Source: Ruminococcus flavefaciens
Lineage (GTDB): Bacteria; Bacillota; Clostridia; Oscillospirales; Ruminococcaceae
Direction of reading: 5' to 3'
NCBI RefSeq assembly: GCF_900116855.1
Contig: NZ_UETD01000008.1
Location: forward strand, 163,712 to 227,711
Length of the DNA: 64,000 bases
Shown here: positions 1 through 9,025 of the stretch, piece by piece
Position numbering within the stretch: position 1 is the first letter of the stretch
Layout: every line of letters starts with the position of its first letter
Translations under genes and position numbers: made by a program
The notes under the pieces: model-generated
What the model saw: only the letters and a program-made list of their open reading frames with translations
Database searches by the model: none
Told to the model about the DNA's origin: nothing

Positions 1-464
1 TATATCTTTCCGGCGGCACTCGTCTTTATAAACTCGTTGACATCGATAACTCCAACAGCGCTCTTGAACTTATCCGCTCCAAGACCATTATCCTCATAGG
101 CAACGGCAAAAATGCCGTCAGAAAGCCTGCTCATGCCATTTTCATCGAACATTATCACAGACTGGTCCATCTGAACATTGGTAAAAATAAAAGTGCTCAG
201 GAAGTTCTCTTTGCAGTCAAGGCAGGAATTGTCGAGCAGACTTCGCATATTAAGTCCCAGCAGTCCGTTGCTCTTGCCCTCCGCCTCAGGCTCCTTGTAC
301 TCAGGATGTATCATCATATCTATTTTTGCAGAGTAGCCTTTCATCGAGTCGGTCATACGTCCAACAAGAAGCTTATCCACAAATAGCGAGCCGACAGCAT
401 TGACAATCAGGAATATCGCTGTCAGAAGCACAAACCAGATGATCGTTCGTTTTAGCATTTTCAT
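1..464 (-). CDS. Membrane-anchored protein of unknown function (3' end cut by window)
   Basis: The frame opens with ATG at 464 after an AAGGGGG ribosome site seven bases upstream and runs off the left edge, so only the first 154 residues are seen. It begins MKMLKRTIIWFVLLTAIFLI, a short basic stretch and one hydrophobic segment (about residues 7-28) that could be an uncleaved anchor. A polar, probably extracytoplasmic region follows with a C-x-x-C pair (SCLDCKEN) near residue 80. The layout resembles the sensor part of a two-component kinase or a similar signalling protein, but no catalytic domain is visible here. It is divergent from the ligase gene on its right. I do not recognise the family. 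Confidence 0.7.
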   Translation of the reverse strand, partial: MKMLKRTIIWFVLLTAIFLIVNAVGSLFVDKLLVGRMTDSMKGYSAKIDMMIHPEYKEPEAEGKSNGLLGLNMRSLLDNSCLDCKENFLSTFIFTNVQMDQSVIMFDENGMSRLSDGIFAVAYEDNGLGADKFKSAVGVIDVNEFIKTSAAGKI

Positions 465-801
465 AGTTGATTACCCCCTTCGATCTGTTCCCGATATCAT
501 AAATCAAATTATAGAACATTTACGCTCAAAAGTCAATATCGTACCATTCGCCTAATTTTTCTTCGTCATTTTTACTAAGGGGTATTCCGTCAAATTGATG
601 AAAACGGGATTATTTCATTGTAATTGTGCACAAATAATCGCGTTGAAAATTGTCCGCTATGTGCTATCCTTGCGAATTTCACTGTGCTATTCTGCATTTT
701 CGCAAAAAATACTTGCAGTTTTTTGTGAATTGTGATAAAATAGAGTGATACTGGAAAATGACAATAGATTTTTCAGGGATACTATTTAAAAGGAGAAACA
801 T
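465..801. promoter_or_regulatory. Divergent intergenic region with a SigA-type promoter for the ligase-DUF1934-argS genes
   Basis: This 337-base AT-rich gap separates two divergent genes. On the plus strand TTGCAG (713-718) and TAAAAT (736-741) are separated by exactly 17 bases, and AAGGAG precedes the ATG at 802. No convincing promoter was identified for the leftward gene and no ORF or RNA gene is evident in the rest. Confidence 0.55.
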
Positions 802-1875
802 ATGGCAAAGATAAAAGCCGCTGTTATTTTCGGCGGCACAGCAAGAGAGCATGACCTTTCACTGGCATCTGCCGCTGAGGTCATAAGCAGTATCCCGAGA
901 GATAAATATGAGGTGATCTGCATCGGCATCACCCGTAAGGGACGCTGGCTCTATTTCCCCGGCGACGCCGAGAGCATCGCTGACGGAACATGGGATCAGG
1001 ACCCCGACTGCACTTCCGCATTCATCTCTCCCGACCCGCTCCACAGGGGCATCATCACCATCGAGAACGGTGAGACCTCGCTGAAAAAGATAGACGTGGT
1101 ATTTCCCATACTCATGGGAAAAAGATGCGGCGACGGAACTATACAGGGTCTGCTGGACCTTTCGGGCATCCCCTATGTAGGAAGCGGAGTTCTGGCTTCG
1201 GCTTCATGTACGGACAAGTCCCACACCCACATGGTCATGGACGACTACGATATAAAGACCGCTCAGTGGAGACTCATCACTCAGCGTGAGATAAACTACC
1301 TCGACAAGAAGTGCGCAGAGATATCTTCCGAGCTGGGATTCCCCCTTGTGGTAAAGCCTGCAAACAGCGGCAGCAACGCAGGAGTGAGCTTCGCTCATAA
1401 CAGCGAGGAGCTCCTCGCCGCAGTCAAGCTGGCATTCTCCAGCGACAACAAGGTGGTAATAGAGAAATACATCAGCGGACGCAAGCTGGAAGCAGCTGTA
1501 TACGGCTATGATTCGCCGATTTGCTCGGCTATCGGCGAGATAAACGATCCCGATATCCCCTACGACCCCAACAACTTCAATGTAAGCACAGGCGACGACC
1601 TGACCATCCCTGCCGATCTCCCCAAGGACATCGAGGAAAAGGTACGCGAGACAGCTGTTACAGCTTTCAAGGCTCTGGGATGCAAGGGAATGGCAAGAGC
1701 AGATATGTTCCTCACGGACAGCGGAGAGCTCCTGCTCAACAAGATAGGCACTATGCCCGGACTCAGAAAGAACAGCGTGTTCCCGAGACTTATGGAGGAG
1801 CTTGGCTACTCACACGATGAGCTCATCGACGGGCTTATGGAACAGGCTATGGACAACGCCGACAGAACTTACTGA
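802..1875 (+). CDS. D-alanine--D-alanine ligase family protein with altered active-site residues
   Basis: This 357-residue protein has the usual length and order of a Ddl ligase: an N-terminal FGGTAREHDLS segment, a central ATP-grasp fold, and a C-terminal region with ARADMFL. Ddl enzymes join two D-alanines for peptidoglycan precursors in the cytoplasm. Several residues nearly invariant in the family are changed. The HGKNGEDGTIQG block reads MGKRCGDGTIQG, the omega-loop YDYxxKY reads YDPNNFN, and the metal-binding NEIN near the C-terminus reads NKIG. The first Glu (REH) and the Arg/Asp of ARAD are kept. It is probably the first gene of a unit with DUF1934 and argS. It may be a pseudoenzyme, a regulator or a ligase with another substrate; a normal Ddl would then be encoded elsewhere. 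Family assignment is firm, activity is not. Confidence 0.85.
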   Translation: MAKIKAAVIFGGTAREHDLSLASAAEVISSIPRDKYEVICIGITRKGRWLYFPGDAESIADGTWDQDPDCTSAFISPDPLHRGIITIENGETSLKKIDVVFPILMGKRCGDGTIQGLLDLSGIPYVGSGVLASASCTDKSHTHMVMDDYDIKTAQWRLITQREINYLDKKCAEISSELGFPLVVKPANSGSNAGVSFAHNSEELLAAVKLAFSSDNKVVIEKYISGRKLEAAVYGYDSPICSAIGEINDPDIPYDPNNFNVSTGDDLTIPADLPKDIEEKVRETAVTAFKALGCKGMARADMFLTDSGELLLNKIGTMPGLRKNSVFPRLMEELGYSHDELIDGLMEQAMDNADRTY

Positions 1876-1903
1876 GCCGATAAAATATATTAAGGAGACT
1901 GCT

Positions 1904-2326
1904 TTGAAAAATAACGTTTTGATCTCACTGACGAGTATCCAGTGGCAGGAAGACGAAAAGAACGAAACAGAGCTGCTCACCAAAGCCAAAATGACCCATG
2001 AGAACGGCTGGGATATCATCTCCTACGAGGATACCTCCGCTACGGGCTTCGATGGCTCGGTGACCACCATCAAGGTGGACGACAGCAGGAACGTCTCCAT
2101 CACCCGCGAGGGAACGGCAAATTCCGTGCTCTCTCTGGAAATAGGACGCAAACACTTCTGCCAGTACGGAACTCCCTACGGCAACCTTCAGATCGGCGTA
2201 TACACCCACGCTATCGAAAACACCTTAGCCGAAAACGGAAGGCTCTACCTTAAATATACTCTCGATCTCAATTCCTCGTATCTATCTGATAACGAGATTA
2301 TAATGACAGTACAGGCTCAGAACTGA
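1904..2326 (+). CDS. DUF1934 (YwiB-like) beta-barrel protein
   Basis: I place the start at the TTG at 1904, seven bases after AAGGAG at 1892-1897; a longer reading of the frame would overlap the upstream ligase gene. The 140-residue product begins MKNNVLISLTSIQWQEDEKN. It has the alternating polar/hydrophobic strands and the lone C-terminal NEIIMTVQAQ strand of DUF1934, a small calycin-like barrel family of unknown function. In Bacillus the family member ywiB also lies next to argS, and that linkage holds here, with 23 bases between the genes. No signal peptide or membrane segment is visible. Confidence 0.82.
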   Translation: MKNNVLISLTSIQWQEDEKNETELLTKAKMTHENGWDIISYEDTSATGFDGSVTTIKVDDSRNVSITREGTANSVLSLEIGRKHFCQYGTPYGNLQIGVYTHAIENTLAENGRLYLKYTLDLNSSYLSDNEIIMTVQAQN

Positions 2327-2349
2327 GCCAAAAAGAAAGGATAGATCAA

Positions 2350-4119
2350 ATGTCAGACCTTATCAATTCCGCTTCGCTCCGCCTCCGTGAAGTCATCATG
2401 GAAGCTCTCGGAGCACTTGTGGCTGAGGAGAAGATCCCCGCAGAGCCACTCCCCCCATTCAATATCGAGATCCCTGCGGACAAGTCCCACGGCGATTTCG
2501 CCGCAAACACCGCTATGGTATGCGCAAAGACACTCAGGATGCCTCCCAGAAAGATAGCCGAGCTCATCTGTGAAAAGCTCAGCCTTGAGGGAACTATCTT
2601 CGAGAGAGCCGAGGTGGCAGGTCCCGGATTTCTCAACTTCTTCCTCAGCAGGAAATGGTTCTCGGACGTTGTGAGAAACGTTCTTGACGAGGGAGAAAAC
2701 TACGGAAAGACCGACCTCGGCAAGGGCAAGAGAGTCCTTGTGGAGTTCGTTTCCGCAAACCCCACAGGTCCCATGCACATCGGCAACGCAAGAGGCGGCG
2801 CTATCGGAGACTGTCTCGCCAGCGTGCTCCAGTGGGCAGGCTATCATGCCGAGCGCGAGTTCTACGTCAATGACGCAGGAAATCAGATCGAGAAGTTCGG
2901 CAAGTCTCTCTCCCTCCGCTATATGCAGCTCTGCTCCGAAAAGGGTCAGCAGCTCATCTATGAGTACAGGGACGACACCGAGAAGCTCTGCTCAGAGATA
3001 TACGCAAAGAGCGGTGAGGGTGAGGACTTCGAGATGCCCGAGGACGTTTACCTCGGCACCGACATCATCGAGCACGCTGCAAACTACTATCACGATCATA
3101 TCTTCGAGCTTCAGGAGCTCAGCGAGGAGGAGCGCAGAAAGGCTCTGGTAGATTATGCGCTTCCTATTAATATAGCCGGTCTCGAGCGCGACCTTAAAAA
3201 GTACCGCATCGTTTACGACAACTGGTTCCGCGAGAGCACAGTTCACGAAAAGAACGAGACAAAGAAGGTCGTTGACAAGCTCATGGAGGCAGGCAAGGCT
3301 TACGAGCAGGACGGTGCGATCTGGTTCAGGGCTACGGAATACGGTCTTGACAAGGACTTCGTTCTCAGGAGAAGCAACGGTCTCTATACTTATATAGTAC
3401 CCGATATCGCCTACCACTATGACAAGCTGGTGACCCGTAACTTCGACAAGGCGATAAACGTACTGGGCGCCGACCACCACGGCTACGTTCCAAGACTGAA
3501 GGCTGCTCTGACAGCTCTCGGCGTTGACGCCAACAAGCTGGATGTAGTGCTCATGCAGATGGTAATGCTGGTCCGCAACGGCGAGGTGGTAAAGCTCTCA
3601 AAGAGAAGCGGCAAAGCTATCACCCTTGTAACTCTCCTCGACGAGATACCGATAGATGCAGCACGTTTCTTCTTCAATCTCCGTGAGGCAAACTCCCAGT
3701 TTGAGTTCGACCTTGATCTGGCTATCGAAAAGTCCTCACAGAACCCCGTTTACTACGTTCAGTACGCCCACGCAAGAATTTGCAGCCTGCTGAGAAACCT
3801 CAGTGAGGAGGGCGTTGCGATACCCGAGACTGCCGATCTTGATCTCCTTGACAATCCCCGCGAGATCGAGCTCATCCGCCATCTTGCTTCTCTCCCGAGA
3901 GAGATCGACATGGCTGCAAAGAGCTATGATCCCTCGAAGATCACCAAGTACTCCATTGATCTGGCAACTCTATTCCACCGCTTCTATGACGCCTGCAGCG
4001 TAAAGAACGCGGAAAATGAGCAGCTCAGGGACGCTCGTATCCTCCTCTGTGTGGCAGTCCGCCAGACACTCAGGAATGCTCTGGAGATACTCAATATCGA
4101 CAGACCTGAGAAGATGTAA
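2350..4119 (+). CDS. argS: Arginyl-tRNA synthetase
   Basis: A class I aminoacyl-tRNA synthetase of 589 residues that charges tRNA-Arg in the cytoplasm. The HIGH-type signature is in ANPTGPMHIGNARGG (about residues 137-150) and the KMSKS-type loop is VKLSKRSGKAI. An N-terminal Arg-tRNA synthetase domain (about 1-95) and a C-terminal DALR anticodon-binding domain (about 465-589, with VQYAHARICSLLR at its start) complete the usual architecture. AAAGGA lies eight bases before the ATG. It follows DUF1934 closely and is probably cotranscribed with it. A hairpin at 4136-4152 lies just after the stop. Confidence 0.97.
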   Translation: MSDLINSASLRLREVIMEALGALVAEEKIPAEPLPPFNIEIPADKSHGDFAANTAMVCAKTLRMPPRKIAELICEKLSLEGTIFERAEVAGPGFLNFFLSRKWFSDVVRNVLDEGENYGKTDLGKGKRVLVEFVSANPTGPMHIGNARGGAIGDCLASVLQWAGYHAEREFYVNDAGNQIEKFGKSLSLRYMQLCSEKGQQLIYEYRDDTEKLCSEIYAKSGEGEDFEMPEDVYLGTDIIEHAANYYHDHIFELQELSEEERRKALVDYALPINIAGLERDLKKYRIVYDNWFRESTVHEKNETKKVVDKLMEAGKAYEQDGAIWFRATEYGLDKDFVLRRSNGLYTYIVPDIAYHYDKLVTRNFDKAINVLGADHHGYVPRLKAALTALGVDANKLDVVLMQMVMLVRNGEVVKLSKRSGKAITLVTLLDEIPIDAARFFFNLREANSQFEFDLDLAIEKSSQNPVYYVQYAHARICSLLRNLSEEGVAIPETADLDLLDNPREIELIRHLASLPREIDMAAKSYDPSKITKYSIDLATLFHRFYDACSVKNAENEQLRDARILLCVAVRQTLRNALEILNIDRPEKM

Positions 4120-4370
4120 GAAATTACATTTTTTCACCGTAAAAATTACGGTTTGGTTACAAAAAAATCGCCAACTTTGGCAATTATAAACAAAATTCAA
4201 CATATATGTAAGTCATGTTTGTGAGCCTTCGGACGAAAGTTAACACTTTGTTAACAAATTACAGGCAAAAATGTGTTACAATTTGTAATATGTTGAGGAG
4301 CAATATGCTCCCCGACTCTCTCTGAAGGTCCGCTCAAAATAAGATCTTATTAAGAGAAAGGATGTTAATC
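4120..4370. promoter_or_regulatory. AT-rich intergenic region with terminator-like hairpin and palindromes upstream of the PucR-type regulator
   Basis: Just after argS, ACCGTAA/TTACGGT (4136-4152) forms a hairpin followed by a T-rich tract and may terminate argS. Further on, the palindrome GTTAAC occurs twice (4239-4244 and 4250-4255), and TTACAATTTGTAA (4276-4288) is an odd-centred palindrome containing a possible -10 TACAAT. These look like operator sites, perhaps for the regulator that follows. The role is inferred only. Confidence 0.4.
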
Positions 4371-5456
4371 ATGTCCAACAGATTATTTCAGGGTTTAGTT
4401 CATCAGATGCGCGACTCTATCGACGCTACCATCGGTGTAGTGGATGAGACCGCAACTATCATCGCCTGCAGCGACCTTACCCGCGTGGGTACCACTAATG
4501 AATTCGTTTCACTGGACCTCAGCGATTCCCACGATATCTTTATCCGTGACGGCTTCACCTACAAGCCCTTCGGCTCAAGAGTAAAGCCCGATTACGCAGT
4601 TTTCGTGGAGGGCGTTGACGACGCTGCTGCAAAGTATGCAAGCATTCTCGCTATTGCGCTTTCAAATATCAAGCAGTACTACGATGAGAAGTACGACAGA
4701 AACAACTTCATAAAGAATGTCATCCTCGATAACGTTCTCCCCGGAGATATCGTTATCAAGGCAAGAGAGCTCCACTTCAACGCTGAGATCAGCCGCGCTG
4801 TATTCCTTATCAGGATCATCTCCGCTAACGACATCTCGGCTTATGATGTTATCCAGAACCTCTTCCCTGACAAGAACAAGGACTTCGTCTTCAATATCAC
4901 CGAGACTGATATCGTTCTCGTCAAGGAGCTCAAGAGCGCTGTTGACTCAAAGGATCTGGAGAAGCTGGCTCGTTCCATCGCTGACACTCTCAGCAGTGAG
5001 TTCTATACAAGAGTTAACGTTGGTATCGGTACAGCCGTTGTCGGCGTAAAGGATCTGGCCCGTTCCTTCAAGGAAGCTCAGATGGCTCTTGAGGTCGGCA
5101 AGGTATTCGATACAGACAAGGTCATCGTAAGCTACGACAACCTCGGTATCGCCCGTCTTATCTACCACCTCCCCACAACTCTCTGCGAGACATTCCTCCA
5201 CGAGGTATTCAAGGTGGGCAGCATCGAGTCACTGGATCACGAGACTCTCTTTACTATCCAGAAGTTCTTTGAAAACAACCTGAACGTATCCGAGACTTCA
5301 AGAAAGCTCTTCGTTCACAGAAATACACTCGTTTACAGACTGGAAAAAATCAAGAAGCTTACAGGTCTTGATCTCCGTGAGTTCGATCACGCTATCATCT
5401 TCAAGATCGCCCTCATGGTAAAGAAGTACCTGTCTGCTAATCCTGTCAAGTTCTGA
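4371..5456 (+). CDS. PucR/CdaR-type transcriptional regulator
   Basis: I start at ATG 4371 (MSNRLFQGLVHQ); an ATG nine bases upstream overlaps the AGAAAGGA ribosome site. The 361-residue protein ends in the PucR helix-turn-helix domain: HETLFTIQKFFENNLNVSET, then SRKLFVHRNTLVYRLEKIKK, then TGLDLREFDHAIIFKIAL, closely matching that family. The N-terminal part (about 1-110) resembles the putative sugar-diacid sensing region and the middle has the GGDEF-like fold typical of CdaR relatives (NVGIGTAVVGVKDLARSFKEAQMAL). Such proteins activate genes in response to small molecules, but the inducer cannot be read here. Palindromes upstream may be its own binding sites. It is transcribed alone, ahead of ftsE. 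Confidence 0.85.
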   Translation: MSNRLFQGLVHQMRDSIDATIGVVDETATIIACSDLTRVGTTNEFVSLDLSDSHDIFIRDGFTYKPFGSRVKPDYAVFVEGVDDAAAKYASILAIALSNIKQYYDEKYDRNNFIKNVILDNVLPGDIVIKARELHFNAEISRAVFLIRIISANDISAYDVIQNLFPDKNKDFVFNITETDIVLVKELKSAVDSKDLEKLARSIADTLSSEFYTRVNVGIGTAVVGVKDLARSFKEAQMALEVGKVFDTDKVIVSYDNLGIARLIYHLPTTLCETFLHEVFKVGSIESLDHETLFTIQKFFENNLNVSETSRKLFVHRNTLVYRLEKIKKLTGLDLREFDHAIIFKIALMVKKYLSANPVKF

Positions 5457-5490
5457 TAAAGCCTCTTTCACAGGCATTATATCGAACTTT

Positions 5491-5512
5491 GGGCGGATCA
5501 TTTCCGCCCTTT
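5491..5512 (+). terminator. Short GC hairpin after the PucR-type gene
   Basis: GGGCGG (5491-5496) and CCGCCC (5504-5509) form a six-pair stem with a seven-base loop followed by TTTA. It is a weak candidate terminator between the regulator and ftsE. Confidence 0.4.
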
Positions 5513-5536
5513 ACAGATTAAGGTAGGTGTGACCCA

Positions 5537-6556
5537 TTGGTAGAACTTAAAAACGTATCCGTGACCTACTCAAGCGGTGTTGACGCCCTCAATAACGTCA
5601 GCCTCAAGATAAACGACGGCGATTTCGCCTTCGTGGTAGGTTCATCAGGTGCGGGAAAAAGTACTATGATCAAGCTTCTACTGAAGGAAATAGACGCAAC
5701 AAGCGGTGTTGTCACCGTAAACGGCTATAACCTCAACAAGCTTAAAAGAAGAAAGATCCCCGAATTCCGCCGTACTCTCGGCTTCGTATTCCAGGATTTC
5801 AGACTTATCCCGTCGATGACGGTATATGAGAACATCGCTTTCGTTCTCAGAGTTATCGACGCCCCCATCAAATACATACGCAAGAGAGTTCCCTACGTTA
5901 TAAGTCTGGTAGGACTCCACGCAAAGACAAACTCTTACCCCGATGAGCTTTCGGGCGGTGAAAAGCAGCGTGTTGCCATTGCAAGAGCACTGGTAAACGA
6001 CCCCCAGCTCATCATCGCAGACGAGCCTACGGGTAATATCGACCCCGAGCTCTCCTACGAGATCGTAGAGCTCCTCAAGGGCATCAACGATCAGGGTACT
6101 ACTATACTCATGGTTACCCATGAGCACGATTTGGTCCGTCACTTCGGCGGACGTATCATCAATATCACCGAGGGCGAGATCGTCTTCGATGAGGTCATTA
6201 CAGGTACGGGAGACGAGCTCCTTGCCGATATTGATACAGAGGTGCCCACAGAGGCAATGGCTGCTGCTATAAGCGATGCAGAGCGGGTAAACGAGCCTGC
6301 CGCCGAGGAGGAGCCTCAGCTCACAAACACTGAGGAGGCTATCGACCTCCCCATCGAGAATATGACCGCTGATGATATCATCTCCGCTATCGGAGGCATC
6401 CCCGACGGCAGCTCAGCGGATGAGCCCCAGCTCATGCAGAAGCTAGCCGATAACATAGACGTGGATATCGACGATACCCATAACGTCAGAAAAGCGGAAA
6501 CTCCCGAGGAGCTTCTCGCCGCACTTACAGAAAAGACTGAAGGAGGTGCGGAATGA
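5537..6556 (+). CDS. ftsE: Cell division ATP-binding protein FtsE, with acidic C-terminal extension
   Basis: ABC ATPase that pairs with FtsX at the septum to control peptidoglycan hydrolases. It starts at a TTG (5537) after AAGGTAGGTG. Walker A is GSSGAGKST (about 37-45), the Q-loop is FVFQDFRLIP, the signature LSGGEKQRVAIARAL, and Walker B LIIADEPTGNID. FtsE is usually about 225-230 residues; here the ATPase ends near residue 228 (ITEGEIVFDE) and about 110 further residues follow, rich in Glu, Asp and Ala with no predicted membrane segment. The stop overlaps the ftsX start by four bases, so the two are translationally coupled. Confidence 0.95.
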   Translation: MVELKNVSVTYSSGVDALNNVSLKINDGDFAFVVGSSGAGKSTMIKLLLKEIDATSGVVTVNGYNLNKLKRRKIPEFRRTLGFVFQDFRLIPSMTVYENIAFVLRVIDAPIKYIRKRVPYVISLVGLHAKTNSYPDELSGGEKQRVAIARALVNDPQLIIADEPTGNIDPELSYEIVELLKGINDQGTTILMVTHEHDLVRHFGGRIINITEGEIVFDEVITGTGDELLADIDTEVPTEAMAAAISDAERVNEPAAEEEPQLTNTEEAIDLPIENMTADDIISAIGGIPDGSSADEPQLMQKLADNIDVDIDDTHNVRKAETPEELLAALTEKTEGGAE

Positions 6557-7464
6557 AGCTAAGCGGTATCAAATACCTCGCCGATCAGGGCGTGGAAAAC
6601 ATATGGAAAAATAAAATGATGGCGTTCGCAACATTCTGCGTTCTGCTCATATCCCTTCTACTCGTGGGAATCGCAGGTCTGTTCTATATCAACCTCAATT
6701 CCATGATAAAGGGTCTGGGCAGCCAGAACGAGGTAGTTGTCATTATGAACGTGGGCACTACCGAGGAACAGAATTCCGCTGCGGAAGCCGCTATAAAGGA
6801 ACTCCCCAATATTGATAAGGTAACTTTCATATCCAAGGAGGACGCTCTCTCAAGACAGAAGGCTAACCTTCCCAATGCCGAGAAGATATTCGACGAATAC
6901 ATCGGCACTGACGCAAGCTTTATGCCCGACGGATTCAGCGTCACCGTAAAGGATACCGATCTCATTACCGAGACTACCGACAAGATCAGCGCTATCGCCA
7001 ATATCCAGAGCGCTTCCGCTTCTCCTCAGGTAGCTGAGTTCCTCAGAGAGCTCCGTAAGGTCGTATCTCTCATCGCAGGTGCTATCATCATCGCACTTGC
7101 TGTCGTATCTATGATCATTATCTCCAATACCACAAAGGCAAGCGTTTTTGCCCGCCGTGAGGAGATCCAGATAATGAAGTATGTCGGCGCTACAAACGCA
7201 TTCATCCGTATGCCCTTCTTCGTTGAGGGTATGGTAACGGGTCTGTTCGCAGGCGCAGGCGCATACTTTATAACATGGGCTGTATACCGTGCGGTATACA
7301 ACATGATAACCGAACAGGGCATGCTCATGAACACCTTCGGTGTAAAGAGCCTTATCCCGTTCTCAGACATCCGCCTTCCCCTTGCACTTGCATATCTCGT
7401 GTTCGGCGCTCTTATCGGCGCATTGGGAAGCGTGGTAAGCACAAGAAAGCATATCGATGTATGA
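6553..7464 (+). CDS. ftsX: Cell division protein FtsX (permease-like)
   Basis: A 303-residue membrane protein with the FtsX layout: a cytoplasmic start with WKNKMMAFATFCVLLISLLL entering the first membrane helix (about 20-45), an extracellular domain of about 120 residues with the typical ISKEDALSRQK segment, and three more helices near 170-195, 222-245 and 275-297. The ANTTKASVFARREEIQIMKYVGAT-like stretch before the third helix is a family hallmark (here SNTTKASVFARREEIQIMKY). FtsX transmits ATP hydrolysis by FtsE to an extracytoplasmic murein hydrolase. The next gene encodes a coiled-coil M23 protein that is the obvious partner. Confidence 0.95.
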   Translation: MKLSGIKYLADQGVENIWKNKMMAFATFCVLLISLLLVGIAGLFYINLNSMIKGLGSQNEVVVIMNVGTTEEQNSAAEAAIKELPNIDKVTFISKEDALSRQKANLPNAEKIFDEYIGTDASFMPDGFSVTVKDTDLITETTDKISAIANIQSASASPQVAEFLRELRKVVSLIAGAIIIALAVVSMIIISNTTKASVFARREEIQIMKYVGATNAFIRMPFFVEGMVTGLFAGAGAYFITWAVYRAVYNMITEQGMLMNTFGVKSLIPFSDIRLPLALAYLVFGALIGALGSVVSTRKHIDV

Positions 7465-7552
7465 TGTGCGCCAAAAACCGAAGATGTGAATTTTTTTATG
7501 AAAGGAGTGTGCATTCGGACAGCATTATCCCCGTCCGATACGCAGCTTAGTT

Positions 7553-8956
7553 ATGGAAAAGCTAAACATATTCAAAAAGGTAATTTCATTCGTCACCTGC
7601 TCTGCCCTCTCAATCGCAGCTGTAGCAGCTTATCCTGCCATCAAAGGCAGCAGGAACAACGCTTCGGCTAAGACTATTGCCGAGATACAGGAAGAAAGAA
7701 AAGCCAACACAGCAAAGATCGAAGAATTACAGTCACAGATCAATTCACTTGAGGGCGATAAGGAAAACGAACAGGCTTATCAGTCAACTCTCTATGAGCA
7801 GATAGGCTATATCCAGGACAATATCGACCTCCTCAACAAGGAGCTCGAAAGCATCAATTCAGATATCGAGACCGCTCAGGACAATATCGCTGACCTCGAT
7901 CAGGCTATCGTAGACCAGCAGGAGGAGATCGACGAGAACGTTGAGCTGTTCAAGAAGCGTCTCTGCGCTATGTATGTTACAGGAAATGATAACCTCGCTA
8001 CCGTAATGGTAGGTACATCCAGCTTCTATGATATGCTCTCAAGAGTTGAGATGGTAAACCGTATCGCTTCCTACGATGAGGAGCTCATCACAGATATCCT
8101 CACAGAGATCGACAGCATGGAGCAGTCCAAAAAGGACCTTGAGTCGGAAAAGCTCACTCTCGAAATGAGACTTGAGGATCAGAAAAAGCGTAAGGAAGAA
8201 AAGGACGCCGAAATGGCAAGCCTTAATGATAAGATGAGCCAGACTCAGGACGAGATCAACCGTATCGCTATGGAACAGCAGACCCTTGAGCTGGATAAGG
8301 CTGAGCTTCAGGACTACATCGATCAGCTGGACGCCGAGGAAGCTGAGATCCAGGCTGAGATCGCCCGTCAGGCTGCGGCTGCACAGGCTGCATATGAGGC
8401 TGAACAGGCAAGACTTGCTCAGGAGAGAGCTGCCGCAGAAGCTGCTGCCGCTCAGCAGGCTGCACAGCAGGGCGATACATCATACACTCCCGTTGTAACA
8501 AGCGAACCCGCTTATGTCCCCGCTCCTTCCGCATCGGGCTTCTCATGGCCCGCACCCGGATTCTGCTATATCTCCAGCGGCTACGGCTACAGATGGGGCA
8601 CCACCCACAGAGGTATCGACGTGGGCGATGCAGGTATCATGGGCGGACGTTGCTGTGCTGCAAAGGCAGGTACAGTTATTGCCGTTAACAACTCATGCTC
8701 ACACAATTATGCCAAGAACTCCAGCTGCGGCTGCGGCGGAGGATATGGAAACTACGTTATAATCTCCCACGACGGTACATACTCGACACTCTACGGTCAT
8801 CTGTCATCGGCAGCTGTTTCCGTTGGTCAGTATGTAGAGCAGGGACAGGTCATCGGCTACATCGGCTCAACAGGCTGGTCTACCGGCGCTCACCTCCACT
8901 TTGAGGTCCGCGTGAACGGTGTCGCAAATGACCCGCTGGGCTACGTTAGTCCGTAA
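7553..8956 (+). CDS. Murein hydrolase (activator) with coiled coil and M23 peptidase domain
   Basis: A secreted protein of 467 residues. After a signal-like segment (FVTCSALSIAAVAAYPA, about 13-30) there is a long coiled coil (about 40-260, rich in Gln, Glu and Lys), an Ala/Gln-rich linker (about 270-305) and a C-terminal LytM/M23 domain (about 325-460). Zinc-ligand motifs are present: RGIDVGD in place of HxxxD with its His in TTHRGID, and HLHFEV near the end. This is the EnvC/PcsB/CwlO-like architecture in which the coiled coil binds FtsX. Gene order ftsE-ftsX-M23-ctpA supports a role in daughter-cell separation. Two Cys-rich loops (HNYAKNSSCGCGGGYGNY) are a detail shared by clostridial members. 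A terminator-like hairpin follows. Confidence 0.9.
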   Translation: MEKLNIFKKVISFVTCSALSIAAVAAYPAIKGSRNNASAKTIAEIQEERKANTAKIEELQSQINSLEGDKENEQAYQSTLYEQIGYIQDNIDLLNKELESINSDIETAQDNIADLDQAIVDQQEEIDENVELFKKRLCAMYVTGNDNLATVMVGTSSFYDMLSRVEMVNRIASYDEELITDILTEIDSMEQSKKDLESEKLTLEMRLEDQKKRKEEKDAEMASLNDKMSQTQDEINRIAMEQQTLELDKAELQDYIDQLDAEEAEIQAEIARQAAAAQAAYEAEQARLAQERAAAEAAAAQQAAQQGDTSYTPVVTSEPAYVPAPSASGFSWPAPGFCYISSGYGYRWGTTHRGIDVGDAGIMGGRCCAAKAGTVIAVNNSCSHNYAKNSSCGCGGGYGNYVIISHDGTYSTLYGHLSSAAVSVGQYVEQGQVIGYIGSTGWSTGAHLHFEVRVNGVANDPLGYVSP

Positions 8957-8976
8957 AAATGCAACAATCAGATTCA

Positions 8977-9007
8977 GGGCAGTTCTTTGCAACTGCCCGA
9001 ATTTTTG
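8977..9007 (+). terminator. Intrinsic terminator or attenuator between the M23 gene and ctpA
   Basis: GGGCAGTT (8977-8984) pairs with AACTGCCC (8991-8998) over a six-base loop and is followed by GAATTTTTG. It lies between the stop of the M23 gene and the likely ctpA start at 9026 and argues against the longer upstream start of ctpA at 8987. Confidence 0.7.
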
Positions 9008-9025
9008 TCAGAAAGCGATGATAAT

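Noticed and set aside
22..463. Partial gene at the left edge as a histidine kinase
   Set aside because: Only an anchor and an outer domain are visible; no HAMP, kinase or other catalytic motif is in the window, so the function is left open.
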